The notes under the pieces: model-generated
Databases searched by the model: none
What the model was told of the DNA's origin: nothing
What the model saw: only the letters and a program-made list of their open reading frames with translations
Assembly (NCBI GenBank): GCA_964617995.1
Contig: CAZTXD010000121.1
Span: forward strand, 1 to 11,190
Direction: 5' to 3'
Source of the DNA: CAZTXD01 sp964617995
GTDB taxonomy: Bacteria; Actinomycetota; Acidimicrobiia; Spongiisociales; ZC4RG35
Length of the DNA: 11,190 bases
Shown here: one piece after another, positions 1 through 6,179 of the stretch
How positions within the stretch are numbered: the first letter of the stretch is position 1
Layout of the letters: every line of letters begins with the position of its first letter
Position numbers and translations under genes: made by a program

Positions 1-54
1 CCGTTTTCGCGCATCGAATGCGCGCCATAGCGCGCATTCGATGCGCGAAAACGG
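1..54. repeat. Nested palindromic repeat, copy 1 (REPIN-like), cut by window edge
   Basis: This stretch is an inverted repeat whose two 26-base arms are perfectly complementary except for the innermost pair (C26 opposite A29). It begins CCGTTTTCGCGCATCGAATG and ends in the reverse complement. Each arm contains a small palindrome of its own, CGCGCAT-CGA-ATGCGCG, so the element can fold as one long hairpin or as two short stem-loops side by side. It differs by one base from the copy at 7487-7542, and it probably extends one base to the left of the window. It ends 15 bases beyond the ppk2 stop codon. No T-tract follows, so it is not a classical intrinsic terminator, although the stem alone could protect or end the transcript. 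No transposase is nearby. Confidence 0.9.
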
Positions 55-69
55 GATCGTGCCGCCTTG

Positions 70-927
70 TCAGTAGATCCGGGGGACGAAGGTCTGTTCG
101 TGCATCGGAGGGCGCACATAGGCGATGTCCTCGCGGTCGGGGAGCGCCACCGGCTCGGGGAGTACGTCCTCGTAGTCGAACTGGGAAAGGATGTGGGCCA
201 TGCAGTTGAGGCGGGCGTTGCGCTTGTCGTCGGAGGGGACCACATACCAGGGGGCCTGCTTGATGTCGGTGTACTGGAACGTGGTGTCCTTGGCCATCGA
301 GTACTTCACGTACAGCTCGTGCTCGGCCAGGTCCATGTCGGACAGCTTCCACCGCTTGAGTGGCTCCTCGTTGCGTGACTCGAACCGCTTGCGCTGCTCG
401 GCGTAGCTCACCGAGAACCAGTACTTCAGCAACACGATCCCCGAGCGGACCAGCATCCGTTCGAATTCAGGACACGAACGCAGGAACTCCTGGTGCTGCT
501 CGGGGGTGCAGAACCCCATCACCCACTCGACGTTGGAGCGGTTGTACCAGGACCGGTCGAAGAGGACCATCTCGCCGGCAGCGGGGAGGTCCTCCACGTA
601 GCGCTGGAAGTACCACTGGGTCTGCTCCCTCTCGGTCGGCTTGGGAAGGGCCACCACCCTGACGATGCGGGGGCTGGTCCGTTCCGTGATGCGCTTGATG
701 ACACCGCCCTTGCCGGCCGACCCTCGACCTTCGAAGATCACGAGCACCTTGAGACCGCGATCCTGGATCCAGTACTGGAGCTTCACCAGCTCCTCCTGGA
801 GGCGGGTCAACTCTGCCTCGTAGAACGCCTTCTTGAGGCGTCCCTTCTTGTTGTACCGGCCCGGATCGAGCTCCGCGGGATCGGCGGTCTCGTCGTCGGC
901 GCCGGCAGGAAGGGGTTCGGTGGCCAT
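70..927 (-). CDS. ppk2: Polyphosphate kinase 2 (PPK2, class I-like)
   Basis: A cytoplasmic kinase of 285 residues, expected to transfer phosphate between polyphosphate and nucleoside diphosphates. It has the one-domain PPK2 layout: a basic, helical N-terminus (25-60), a Walker A loop at 66-75 ending in AGKGG, the lid-type stretch with REQTQWYFQRYV at 100-111, and the Walker B region with VLFDRSWYNR at 121-130. The KYWFSVS, PLKRWKLS and APWYVV blocks follow, all strong family hallmarks. The loop reads GRGSAGKGG where the family usually has GRDxAGKGG, so the Asp is Gly69. The ATG start has AGGAGG six to seven bases upstream. It is last in a minus-strand series, 54 bases after the MBL gene, and a TTGGAC in that gap might give it a promoter of its own. 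The direction of the reaction cannot be read from sequence. Confidence 0.95.
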   Translation of the reverse strand: MATEPLPAGADDETADPAELDPGRYNKKGRLKKAFYEAELTRLQEELVKLQYWIQDRGLKVLVIFEGRGSAGKGGVIKRITERTSPRIVRVVALPKPTEREQTQWYFQRYVEDLPAAGEMVLFDRSWYNRSNVEWVMGFCTPEQHQEFLRSCPEFERMLVRSGIVLLKYWFSVSYAEQRKRFESRNEEPLKRWKLSDMDLAEHELYVKYSMAKDTTFQYTDIKQAPWYVVPSDDKRNARLNCMAHILSQFDYEDVLPEPVALPDREDIAYVRPPMHEQTFVPRIY

Positions 928-981
928 GGTCCTCCTGGGTGAGTACCGCCGAAACTACCTGCTCGTCCAATGATGTGACGG

Positions 982-1668
982 TCAGACGCTGATCGTGTCG
1001 GTGGCCCCGAGAGGATGGAGAGTCACGGCGTCGCCGGCGACATTGCCCACCACCCGCATGTACAGCTCCCGCCCGTTACCGCTGAGGATGGCGTCGTGGA
1101 TCGGGAAGGCTTCCGTCGGAGCGACCGCGGCCAGGAAATCGGCGGTCGCGCCCACCTTGGCCCAGGGAGCTGTGATGGGAAGCGCCAGGACGTCCACCCC
1201 GTCGGGTGTGTATTCATAGGAGTCCCCGGGATGGAACACCCGGGGCCCATCCGCCTCCGACATGACGAAACCGACATTTCCCACCCGGGGGATGCTCTCG
1301 TGGATCAATGCATGGGTCCCCCCCACGGCCTCGATCCGGGCGGGACCTACCTCGAAGACATCACCGGGTCGGGCCGGCTCGGCGGTGAGGTCCTGGGCGG
1401 CCAACATGGGCACCACCGCCTCCTCGGTGACCAGGCGGGCGATCGGGTTGATACGCATGAGGTCGGCAACCGCGCCGGTGTCGACATGGTCGGGGTGCTG
1501 GTGTGTGATGAACACTGCGTCGATCTCCGCCAGGCCGTGCCAGTCGGTCGAGTACCCGCCCGGATCGAACAGGATCCTCAGATAGGGCGTCTCGATCAAG
1601 AGGGTGGCGTGCCCGAGGCGTGTGATCTGCACCCGTCCGAGTATGGCACGGACGGCTGCAGTCCTCAT
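982..1668 (-). CDS. MBL-fold metallo-hydrolase (UlaG/UPF0173-like)
   Basis: A 228-residue soluble metallo-beta-lactamase-fold hydrolase. The metal ligands are visible: HQHPDH at 56-61, His119 in GGTHALIH, Asp149 in HPGDS and His191 in FPIHD. The pattern (RLGHATLLIE near the start, VDVLALP and APWAKVG before the last ligand) matches the lactonase_B/UPF0173 branch, which contains UlaG-type lactonases and many members of unknown substrate. The ATG overlaps the stop of the preceding DUF202 gene as ATGA, which favours the long form. Family members usually begin right at the VQITRLGH strand, so the in-frame GTG at 1632 (giving 216 residues) is a real alternative; neither start has a strong ribosome binding site. 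The substrate is unknown. Confidence 0.9.
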   Translation of the reverse strand: MRTAAVRAILGRVQITRLGHATLLIETPYLRILFDPGGYSTDWHGLAEIDAVFITHQHPDHVDTGAVADLMRINPIARLVTEEAVVPMLAAQDLTAEPARPGDVFEVGPARIEAVGGTHALIHESIPRVGNVGFVMSEADGPRVFHPGDSYEYTPDGVDVLALPITAPWAKVGATADFLAAVAPTEAFPIHDAILSGNGRELYMRVVGNVAGDAVTLHPLGATDTISV

Positions 1669-1949
1669 CTGAAGGTGACGACGATGCCGGCCACCGACAC
1701 CAGAGCCACCGCCGCCGCCGACGCCAGAGCTGCCCGTGGGTACCGGGTTCCGATCCCGCTGTAGCCACGCCGGGAGAGCCCCAACTCGACGATGCTGATT
1801 CCCAGGGCGGTGGCAGCCGCGACTTCACCCAGCACGGATCCCTCCACCACCGCAGCCCTAAGCAGGATGAAGGCCACGACGATGGTGGCCGCCCCGTTTC
1901 GATGTTCGGCGAGGGCGGTGCGTTCGGGTTGGGTCGGTGGATAGGTCAT
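1665..1949 (-). CDS. DUF202-like small membrane protein (second of a pair)
   Basis: A 94-residue protein with about three hydrophobic segments (roughly 20-37, 41-58 and 72-92). The N-terminus PERTALAEHRNGAATIVV matches the DUF202 signature PERTALAWxRT, but the usual Trp and Thr are replaced by Glu17 and Asn19, so it is a divergent member. Its ATG overlaps the stop of the first DUF202 gene and its TGA overlaps the ATG of the MBL gene, both as ATGA, so translation of the three is probably coupled. A longer in-frame reading extends upstream to 2456, but that part lies antiphase inside the first DUF202 gene and I discard it. DUF202 pairs are common; their biochemical role is not established. Confidence 0.85.
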   Translation of the reverse strand: MTYPPTQPERTALAEHRNGAATIVVAFILLRAAVVEGSVLGEVAAATALGISIVELGLSRRGYSGIGTRYPRAALASAAAVALVSVAGIVVTFR

Positions 1950-2311
1950 CGGACCGCGATCAACGTGGCTACGAAGCCCACGACGGCGCCCACCACCAGA
2001 GCGCTGACGACGAGCACAGCCAACCACGGAGGCGGCAGACCGCCGCCGAGGCGCAGGGCACGTTCCATGCGCGCCCAGCGGATGACTGCCCCTACGACGA
2101 TCGTCAGCGACAGGGCAAAGGCGGTGGTCGCCAGCGCCGGCGACCACGTGCCGATCAGATCCCGGGCTATCAGCAAGCCGCCGCCGCCGGCGGCGAAGGC
2201 GATCGACGTGCGGATCCACGACAGCAGCGTCCGCTCGTTGGCGAGGCTGAATCGGGGGTCGGGGTCGTCCCCGACGCCGTAGAGCCACTCCGGTCTCCGC
2301 TGCGAACGCAC
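1946..2311 (-). CDS. DUF202 (YidH-like) membrane protein
   Basis: A 121-residue inner-membrane protein. DPRFSLANERTLLSWIRTSI at 18-37 is the textbook DUF202/YidH signature, followed by hydrophobic segments at about 38-51, 58-78 and 95-118. The start is GTG, with only a weak CTGG-like ribosome binding site, 35 bases after the end of the broken helical-repeat gene. Its stop overlaps the start of a second, more divergent DUF202 gene. The two may form a hetero-oligomer, which is inference from their coupling. The molecular function of the family is unknown. Confidence 0.93.
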   Translation of the reverse strand: MRSQRRPEWLYGVGDDPDPRFSLANERTLLSWIRTSIAFAAGGGGLLIARDLIGTWSPALATTAFALSLTIVVGAVIRWARMERALRLGGGLPPPWLAVLVVSALVVGAVVGFVATLIAVR

Positions 2312-2346
2312 CCGGCCAGGTTACCGACGGGGACCAGCTCTCCCGT

Positions 2347-2520
2347 TCAGCCGGCGATGCCGAAGCGGGCTCGCAGACGGTCGGCGGCGGGTCGGGCCCC
2401 GATCGAGTCGAGGATCTCGATGGCACGACGACACCGACGCAACGCTTCGGTCTCATCTCCCAGATTGCGGGCGACGACCGCTGCTGCCTCCTCGACGCGG
2501 GCCATCATCGGCGCTCCGGC
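2347..2520 (-). pseudogene. Out-of-frame 3' end of the helical-repeat gene
   Basis: After the coding frame of the upstream gene degenerates at about 2518, the frame shifted by one base continues the same protein style: GAPMMARVEEAAAVVARNLG, then DETEALRRCRRAIEILDSIG and a C-terminal RARFGIAG before TGA. This is amphipathic helix-turn-helix sequence of TPR character. Skipping one C (position 2518) after Cys275 joins the frames into a protein of about 331 residues ending 35 bases before the DUF202 start. An independent start at the ATGATG at 2508-2503, with GGAG upstream, is possible but less convincing than a frameshift. The cause could be a real mutation, a sequencing error or, less likely, programmed frameshifting. 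Confidence 0.6.
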
Positions 2521-3343
2521 ACACTTGGGCGAGGTCGTCGGCGTTGTGGAGGTGCCGTTCCGCCGACATCCTGTCCCCTCGCCGGGCCGCCAACTCGGCT
2601 GCGATCGCACCCAGGTACGAGTGGACCTCGGCGTGCCCGGGGTGGGGGGTCATGAGGGTCGCAGCTGCCTCGGTGTGGTAGCGGGCGTCGTCGTCGAGCC
2701 CCGTGCCGAGGGCGGCTTCTGCCAGATGGATGTGACAGTAGGCCCGATCGACCTCGACCCCGATGTCGGGGGAGGACGCATACGCGTCCATCGCCAGGGT
2801 CACGAGCTCCATCCCTTCGTCCAGCCGGTCACGGCGGAGGTGCAGATCCCCCAGGATTCGGAGTCTGCCCGCCTCATGCAGACCGTCCTCCATGCTGTCG
2901 CCGAGCAGGCGCAGGGCCAGCTCGTCGTCGCCCACCTCGATGGCGACCTGAGCGCGAATGTGGGTGAGCAGCGGATCGTCCGGTTTGTCGCCCAGCCGGA
3001 TGGCGACCTCGTTGTAGCGGCCGAGCCCTGTCAGCGCGGCCAGCGTGAACATGTCGGGAGGTGATGCCGACGCGCGTACACGCTCTACATCCGTTGTCTC
3101 CTCGATCCCCGCCATGATCGTCACGGCCTCTCCGTAGCGGCCACACAAGACGGCGCTGTGGCTGCGGAGCAGGTCCGCCACGTGGCGGAGCTGGCCCCGG
3201 GGCGGAGGGAGTTCGAGGATGCGCCCGTGATCGTTCTTTCGGTAGGAGGCGGTGATCCGCTGTAGACGGTGCACATTCCGGAGCGGGCCGTAGACGACGG
3301 CCACTGCCCCGGCCAGGATCAGAACGACGACGAGCCAGGTCAT
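2453..3343 (-). CDS. Membrane-anchored TPR-like helical repeat protein, probably frameshifted
   Basis: The frame gives 296 residues. A hydrophobic N-terminal segment (MTWLVVVLILAGAVAVVYGP, 1-20) acts as an anchor or uncleaved signal. From about 55 onward there are paired amphipathic helices with TPR-like spacing and small residues (LRSHSAVLCGRYGEAVTIM, THIRAQVAIEVGDDELALRL, HIHLAEAALGTGLDDDARYH, LAARRGDRMSAERHLHNADD). The last 20 or so residues turn into a low-complexity Arg/Gly/Ser run, while the neighbouring frame (2347-2520) continues a plausible helix, so the true C-terminus has probably been lost to a one-base shift near 2518. The open frame extends upstream to 3736, but that part overlaps the winged-helix gene and ATG 3343 starts the hydrophobic segment. 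No strong ribosome binding site is visible. Role unknown; such proteins usually scaffold other proteins. Confidence 0.75.
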   Translation of the reverse strand: MTWLVVVLILAGAVAVVYGPLRNVHRLQRITASYRKNDHGRILELPPPRGQLRHVADLLRSHSAVLCGRYGEAVTIMAGIEETTDVERVRASASPPDMFTLAALTGLGRYNEVAIRLGDKPDDPLLTHIRAQVAIEVGDDELALRLLGDSMEDGLHEAGRLRILGDLHLRRDRLDEGMELVTLAMDAYASSPDIGVEVDRAYCHIHLAEAALGTGLDDDARYHTEAAATLMTPHPGHAEVHSYLGAIAAELAARRGDRMSAERHLHNADDLAQVCRSADDGPRRGGSSGRRPQSGR

Positions 3344-3389
3344 CTCGTTGTGATCGGTGTGGGGAGCTGCCCGCTGAATCGGGTACCGG

Positions 3390-4592
3390 TCACGAGGAGA
3401 GCTCTCGCTCGAGAGGGGTGCGGAACCGCGGCGTCGCCACCACTCCGTCCATCCACGCGGTGAGATCATCGGCCTCGGCCTCGATACGGACGAGCCCGTC
3501 GGCGTCGACCTCCTCGAGCGATTCGTAGACGACGGTGCCGTCGGGCCGCTGCGCCCAGCCTCCAACGATCCGACCGTCGAGCCAGACGGTGGGCCCGGCG
3601 TTGCCGTTGCGATCGAAGACGCGGGAGCCATGGGGTCCCAGGTACCAGTCGCGTTCCTTCCATCCCATCGGGGTGGGGTCCAGACCGGGGAGGAATGCCG
3701 CCGCACGCGCCGGCGGGTCCACAGCTGCGATGTCATCGGCGAGGACGAGCGCCTCGGCGCCCGAGTCCAGCACTACGTCGACCACATCCAGCGAGGATAG
3801 GGCCCGGCGGGTCTGCTGGGCGGTCCATCCGGTCCACCATCTCAGGTCCGTCATGGTCGCCGGTCCGTGGGTGGCGAGATAGCGATCGGCGATCGCCGCG
3901 CGCCCCTCGTCCTCGCTGAGGGTCCCGACGTGATCGTGACCCCAACCGGAGACGGTTGCCCAGGCGTACTGGCTCGAGCGCCACGACCCCGCCGGGCGGG
4001 TGCGAACGAGGTGCCCCTCCATGGCGAGCAGGAAGAGCAGCCGCGACGAGACCGGTGTCGAGCTGGTCCAGCGGCCGGAACCGACGACGATGGTCCGGCC
4101 CGCCTCCGGGACCTCGGCGACGACCTCGGAGGTACGCAGCTCCCCGTGTCGGGCGATGGCAGCCAGGATCCGTTCGGAGACGGCCTCGAGCCAATCTCCC
4201 ACCAGATCAGGCGGCATCTCGGCTGCCAGCCACCCCTCGAGACGCTTCCGCTCCCTGCGGGCGACGGCGCGGGCGGCCCCGGCCTCGAACACGCTCACCT
4301 CCTCGGCGGCGACCACGAACAGCGTCCGCCGCATCGCATGCATCCGCCACAGGCGCCGCTCCTCGAACAGGAGTCGGTCGAGGTCGGCGGTGGTCATCCC
4401 CCCGACCCGGGCGCGGGTGGCGAGGTAGGGGGTTATCGGGTCGCTGGAATGCAGCGCGGCCACCCCTCGGGTCGCCTCGGCGCCGTCCCCGGCGGTCTTC
4501 CCCAGGTGGTGGCGGGCCACGAGTCGCCGTCGCCGTTCCTCGTCACCGATGCGCATGTCGGCGACAAGGTAATCCGCTCTATGCATTGACAA
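3390..4592 (-). CDS. Winged-helix DNA-binding domain protein (HTH_42/YcaQ-like)
   Basis: About 390-400 residues. LVARHHLG followed by VAALHSSDPITPYLATRARV is the recognisable N-terminal signature of the actinobacterial winged-helix family (PF06224 type, related to YcaQ/AlkX). RRLWRMHAMRRTLFVVA, the middle helical DNA-binding part and a C-terminal beta-rich part (FLPGLDPTPMGW, DRNGNAGPTVWLDGRIVGGW) also fit. YcaQ relatives unhook DNA interstrand crosslinks, but many members are uncharacterised, so glycosylase activity is not claimed here. The start is uncertain: TTG 4592, ATG 4586 and ATG 4556 are all in frame, and none has a good ribosome binding site. ATG 4556 (MRIGDEERRRR) gives the usual N-terminus, while ATG 4586 could be leaderless. 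The upper starts lie inside the -35 box of the divergent ars promoter. Confidence 0.85.
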   Translation of the reverse strand: MSMHRADYLVADMRIGDEERRRRLVARHHLGKTAGDGAEATRGVAALHSSDPITPYLATRARVGGMTTADLDRLLFEERRLWRMHAMRRTLFVVAAEEVSVFEAGAARAVARRERKRLEGWLAAEMPPDLVGDWLEAVSERILAAIARHGELRTSEVVAEVPEAGRTIVVGSGRWTSSTPVSSRLLFLLAMEGHLVRTRPAGSWRSSQYAWATVSGWGHDHVGTLSEDEGRAAIADRYLATHGPATMTDLRWWTGWTAQQTRRALSSLDVVDVVLDSGAEALVLADDIAAVDPPARAAAFLPGLDPTPMGWKERDWYLGPHGSRVFDRNGNAGPTVWLDGRIVGGWAQRPDGTVVYESLEEVDADGLVRIEAEADDLTAWMDGVVATPRFRTPLERELSS

Positions 4593-4600
4593 GCTTCGAT
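4584..4600. repeat. 17-bp inverted repeat, left arm
   Basis: CATTGACAAGCTTCGAT. Its reverse complement recurs at 4839-4855 with one mismatch in 17. The pair brackets the ars-type operator and the 59-residue ORF, making a unit of 272 bp. This arm contains the TTGACA of the plus-strand promoter and the upstream candidate starts of the winged-helix gene. Confidence 0.8.
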
Positions 4601-4615
4601 ATAACGGTCTAGTCT
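4586..4615 (+). promoter_or_regulatory. Promoter of the ars-type transcript
   Basis: A perfect TTGACA -35 (4586-4591) is followed after 18 bases by TAGTCT (4610-4615), a mediocre -10 with the key first T, A and last T. Transcription would start near 4622, inside the ATCGAT operator. A one-base-shorter spacer would give CTAGTC. The -35 lies against the start region of the divergent winged-helix gene, so the two transcripts probably influence each other. Confidence 0.6.
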
Positions 4616-4616
4616 T

Positions 4617-4636
4617 GATATCGATAGATATCGATG
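4617..4636. promoter_or_regulatory. ArsR-type operator
   Basis: GATATCGATAGATATCGATG carries two ATATCGAT units two bases apart. Because ATCGAT is itself a palindrome, the site reads as both a direct and an inverted repeat, like operators described for ArsR/SmtB repressors. It lies between the -10 box and the ribosome binding site, where a bound repressor would block transcription. arsR lies 240 bases downstream in the same direction, which suggests autoregulation. No second copy is seen directly before arsR. The link is inferred from position and pattern. Confidence 0.6.
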
Positions 4637-4650
4637 TAACTGGAGGAACA

Positions 4651-4830
4651 ATGCAGTACCCAGCCGTCTACGGCGTCGCCCGGGCGATCCAGGTATCCTG
4701 GCTCGAAGAGGCGAAGCGCCGGGTCGATCGACCCCGCCGCCCCCGCCTACTCCGTCTGCTAGCCACTCGCCCTGCGGAGACGCCCCGTGCCCGGTCGGTG
4801 ATCTGCGTCGGCTGCCCCGACCCGGCCTGA
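4651..4830 (+). CDS. Putative 59-residue Arg-rich protein ending in CxxC
   Basis: This short frame begins with ATG preceded by GGAGG (4642-4646) at ideal spacing, and it is the first frame behind the TTGACA promoter and ATCGAT operator. The 59 residues have no signal peptide or membrane segment, eleven arginines (clustered at 23-48) and a C-terminal CVGC (Cys52, Cys55) followed by PDPA. I do not recognise a family. Since the predicted repressor senses As(III) through cysteines, a CxxC peptide under its control could bind a thiophilic metal, but this is speculation. Alternatively it is a leader ORF that couples translation to arsR (45 bases further), or the relic of a longer gene. The composition is also compatible with a chance ORF, so confidence rests mainly on the upstream signals. 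Confidence 0.45.
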   Translation: MQYPAVYGVARAIQVSWLEEAKRRVDRPRRPRLLRLLATRPAETPRARSVICVGCPDPA

Positions 4831-4838
4831 CCGAATGG

Positions 4839-4855
4839 ATCGAAGCTTGTCTATG
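4839..4855. repeat. 17-bp inverted repeat, right arm
   Basis: ATCGAAGCTTGTCTATG, the inverted counterpart of 4584-4600 with one mismatch. It begins eight bases after the stop of the 59-residue ORF and ends 20 bases before the arsR start. On the minus strand it reads TAGACA plus the same following bases, so it resembles an inverted copy of the -35 end of the ars promoter. Confidence 0.8.
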
Positions 4856-4875
4856 GGCGGGCCTAGGATGTTGCC

Positions 4876-5208
4876 ATGGACGTGAAGGTGATCGAGAGAT
4901 GCTGCGCCCCGGTACTGACCGAGGCCATCGCCGCCGCCGACGCCGAGGAGCTGGCGGCCGGCTTCAAGGTCCTGGCCGACCCGGTCAGACTCCGCATGCT
5001 CAGCCTCATCGCCAACAGCCCGGACGGGGAGGTGTGCGCCTGCGACCTGGTGGAGCCATTGGGGCGTAGCCAGCCCACGGTGAGCCATCACCTGTCGATC
5101 CTGGCCGATGCCGGTCTCCTCACCCGGGAGCAACGGGGGAAGTGGGCATGGTTCCGGGTTGTTCCCGAGCGGGTGGCGGTTCTGAGGAACGCGCTCGCCC
5201 TCGATTAG
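4876..5208 (+). CDS. arsR: ArsR/SmtB-family arsenic-responsive repressor
   Basis: A 110-residue winged-helix repressor expected to leave its operator when As(III) (or Sb(III)) binds. The core starts at GFKVLADPVRLRMLSLI (29-45). The recognition helix follows CACDLVEPLGRSQPTVSHHL (54-73), and the wing holds REQRGKWAWFRV. Cys9-Cys10 near the N-terminus plus Cys54/Cys56 match the arrangement known in Corynebacterium glutamicum ArsR, where an N-terminal Cys pair of one subunit and a core Cys of the other bind arsenite. The ATG has AGGA eight bases upstream. It lies 45 bases behind the 59-residue ORF and may share its promoter and operator. Its TAG overlaps the stop of the convergent sigma gene. 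No acr3, arsC or arsM gene is in the window. Confidence 0.93.
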   Translation: MDVKVIERCCAPVLTEAIAAADAEELAAGFKVLADPVRLRMLSLIANSPDGEVCACDLVEPLGRSQPTVSHHLSILADAGLLTREQRGKWAWFRVVPERVAVLRNALALD

Positions 5209-6179
5209 GACCGCTCCGGGGGAAGCGAGTAGGGGAGCCCGAAGAGGGGGAAGACCCGTTCGGTGTCGAGGAAGAAGGTGAACCCTCCGATGCGTCCATC
5301 CTCGACCTCGAGGACCTGGAGAGACCAGGGCCGGTAGCCGCCGTCGGGGTCGAGGCGGTACTGGCCGAAGGCGTGTGAGCCGTTGGCGACGGTGGGGACG
5401 AGGCGAGAGCCACGACAGGCGCTGCCGGGTCCCACCCACCAGGCCAGTATCTCCTCTCGGCCCCGGAGCCACAGCGGATAAGGGGGCATCGACTGGGTGG
5501 CGTCCTCGGTGATGAGATCGGTCAGGGCGTCCATGTCGTATCGCTCGAACGCATCGAGATAACGCGACAGCATTTCCTCGTCCGACTCCGACAGCCGCCG
5601 GGACGCCGGATCGGACTGGTTGTGCTTCGCCATCTTCTCCCGGGCCCGTTGCAGGGCGCTGTTGACCGAGGCGACGCTCATGTCCAGCAGACCTCCCACC
5701 TCCTTGGCGCGCCAGGACAGAACGTCGCGCAGGATCAGAACCGCACGCTGGCGGGGAGGAAGGTGCTGGAGGGCGGCGATGAAAGCTAGGCGGACCGACT
5801 CGCGGGCGACGGCGTGCTCGGCCGGATCGCCTCCCATCACGAGGGCATCGGGGACCGGCTCGATCCAGGTGGTCTCGGCGAGGGGTGTCCCGGGGGGACT
5901 ATCGGCGGACCCGGCTTCGCTCAGGTCGACGGGCAGGGCGCGGCGATGGCCCGCCCTGAGCATGTCGAAGCAGACGTTGGTGGCGATCCGGTACAGCCAG
6001 GTCCGCACTGTGGAGCGGCCCTCGAACCGGTCGTAGGCTCTCCAGGCGCGGGTCAGTGTCTCCTGGACGGCGTCGTCGGCATCGAAGGCCGATCCCAGCA
6101 TCCGGTAGCAGTAGCCGGTCAACTCGGCCCGGTGGTGCTCGAAGCCGAGGCGTGGGTCGATGTGGGACCGTGCGGTCAT
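5205..6179 (-). CDS. ECF sigma factor with C-terminal SnoaL-like domain (SigG/ECF56-like)
   Basis: A 324-residue sigma-70 factor, longer than a usual ECF sigma because of an added domain. Region 2 spans about 14-76 (CYRMLGSAFDADDAVQETL, RTWLYRIATNVCFDMLR). A linker with WIEPVPDAL is typical of the TIGR02960/SigG type. Region 4 spans about 134-184 (LPPRQRAVLILRDVLSWRAK, SVASVNSALQRAREKM). From about 197 a SnoaL-like domain follows, with MPPYPLWLRGREEI and FPLFGLP. In fused ECF families this domain is known to tune the sigma factor from within, and no anti-sigma gene is adjacent. ATG 6179 has GGAG seven bases upstream. A small gene lies 78 bases upstream on the same strand. Its stop overlaps that of arsR in a tail-to-tail arrangement. 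Confidence 0.93.
   Translation of the reverse strand: MTARSHIDPRLGFEHHRAELTGYCYRMLGSAFDADDAVQETLTRAWRAYDRFEGRSTVRTWLYRIATNVCFDMLRAGHRRALPVDLSEAGSADSPPGTPLAETTWIEPVPDALVMGGDPAEHAVARESVRLAFIAALQHLPPRQRAVLILRDVLSWRAKEVGGLLDMSVASVNSALQRAREKMAKHNQSDPASRRLSESDEEMLSRYLDAFERYDMDALTDLITEDATQSMPPYPLWLRGREEILAWWVGPGSACRGSRLVPTVANGSHAFGQYRLDPDGGYRPWSLQVLEVEDGRIGGFTFFLDTERVFPLFGLPYSLPPERS

Noticed and set aside
1937..3064. A 375-codon plus-strand frame opposite the DUF202 and helical-repeat genes
   Set aside because: The minus strand carries recognisable DUF202 and TPR-like proteins; this frame has low-complexity Arg/Gln/Asp-rich sequence typical of antisense GC-rich DNA.
4617..4636. The ATATCGAT repeat as the start of a CRISPR or tandem-repeat array
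   Set aside because: There are only two 8-base units, and the position between the -10 box and the ribosome binding site explains it as an operator.
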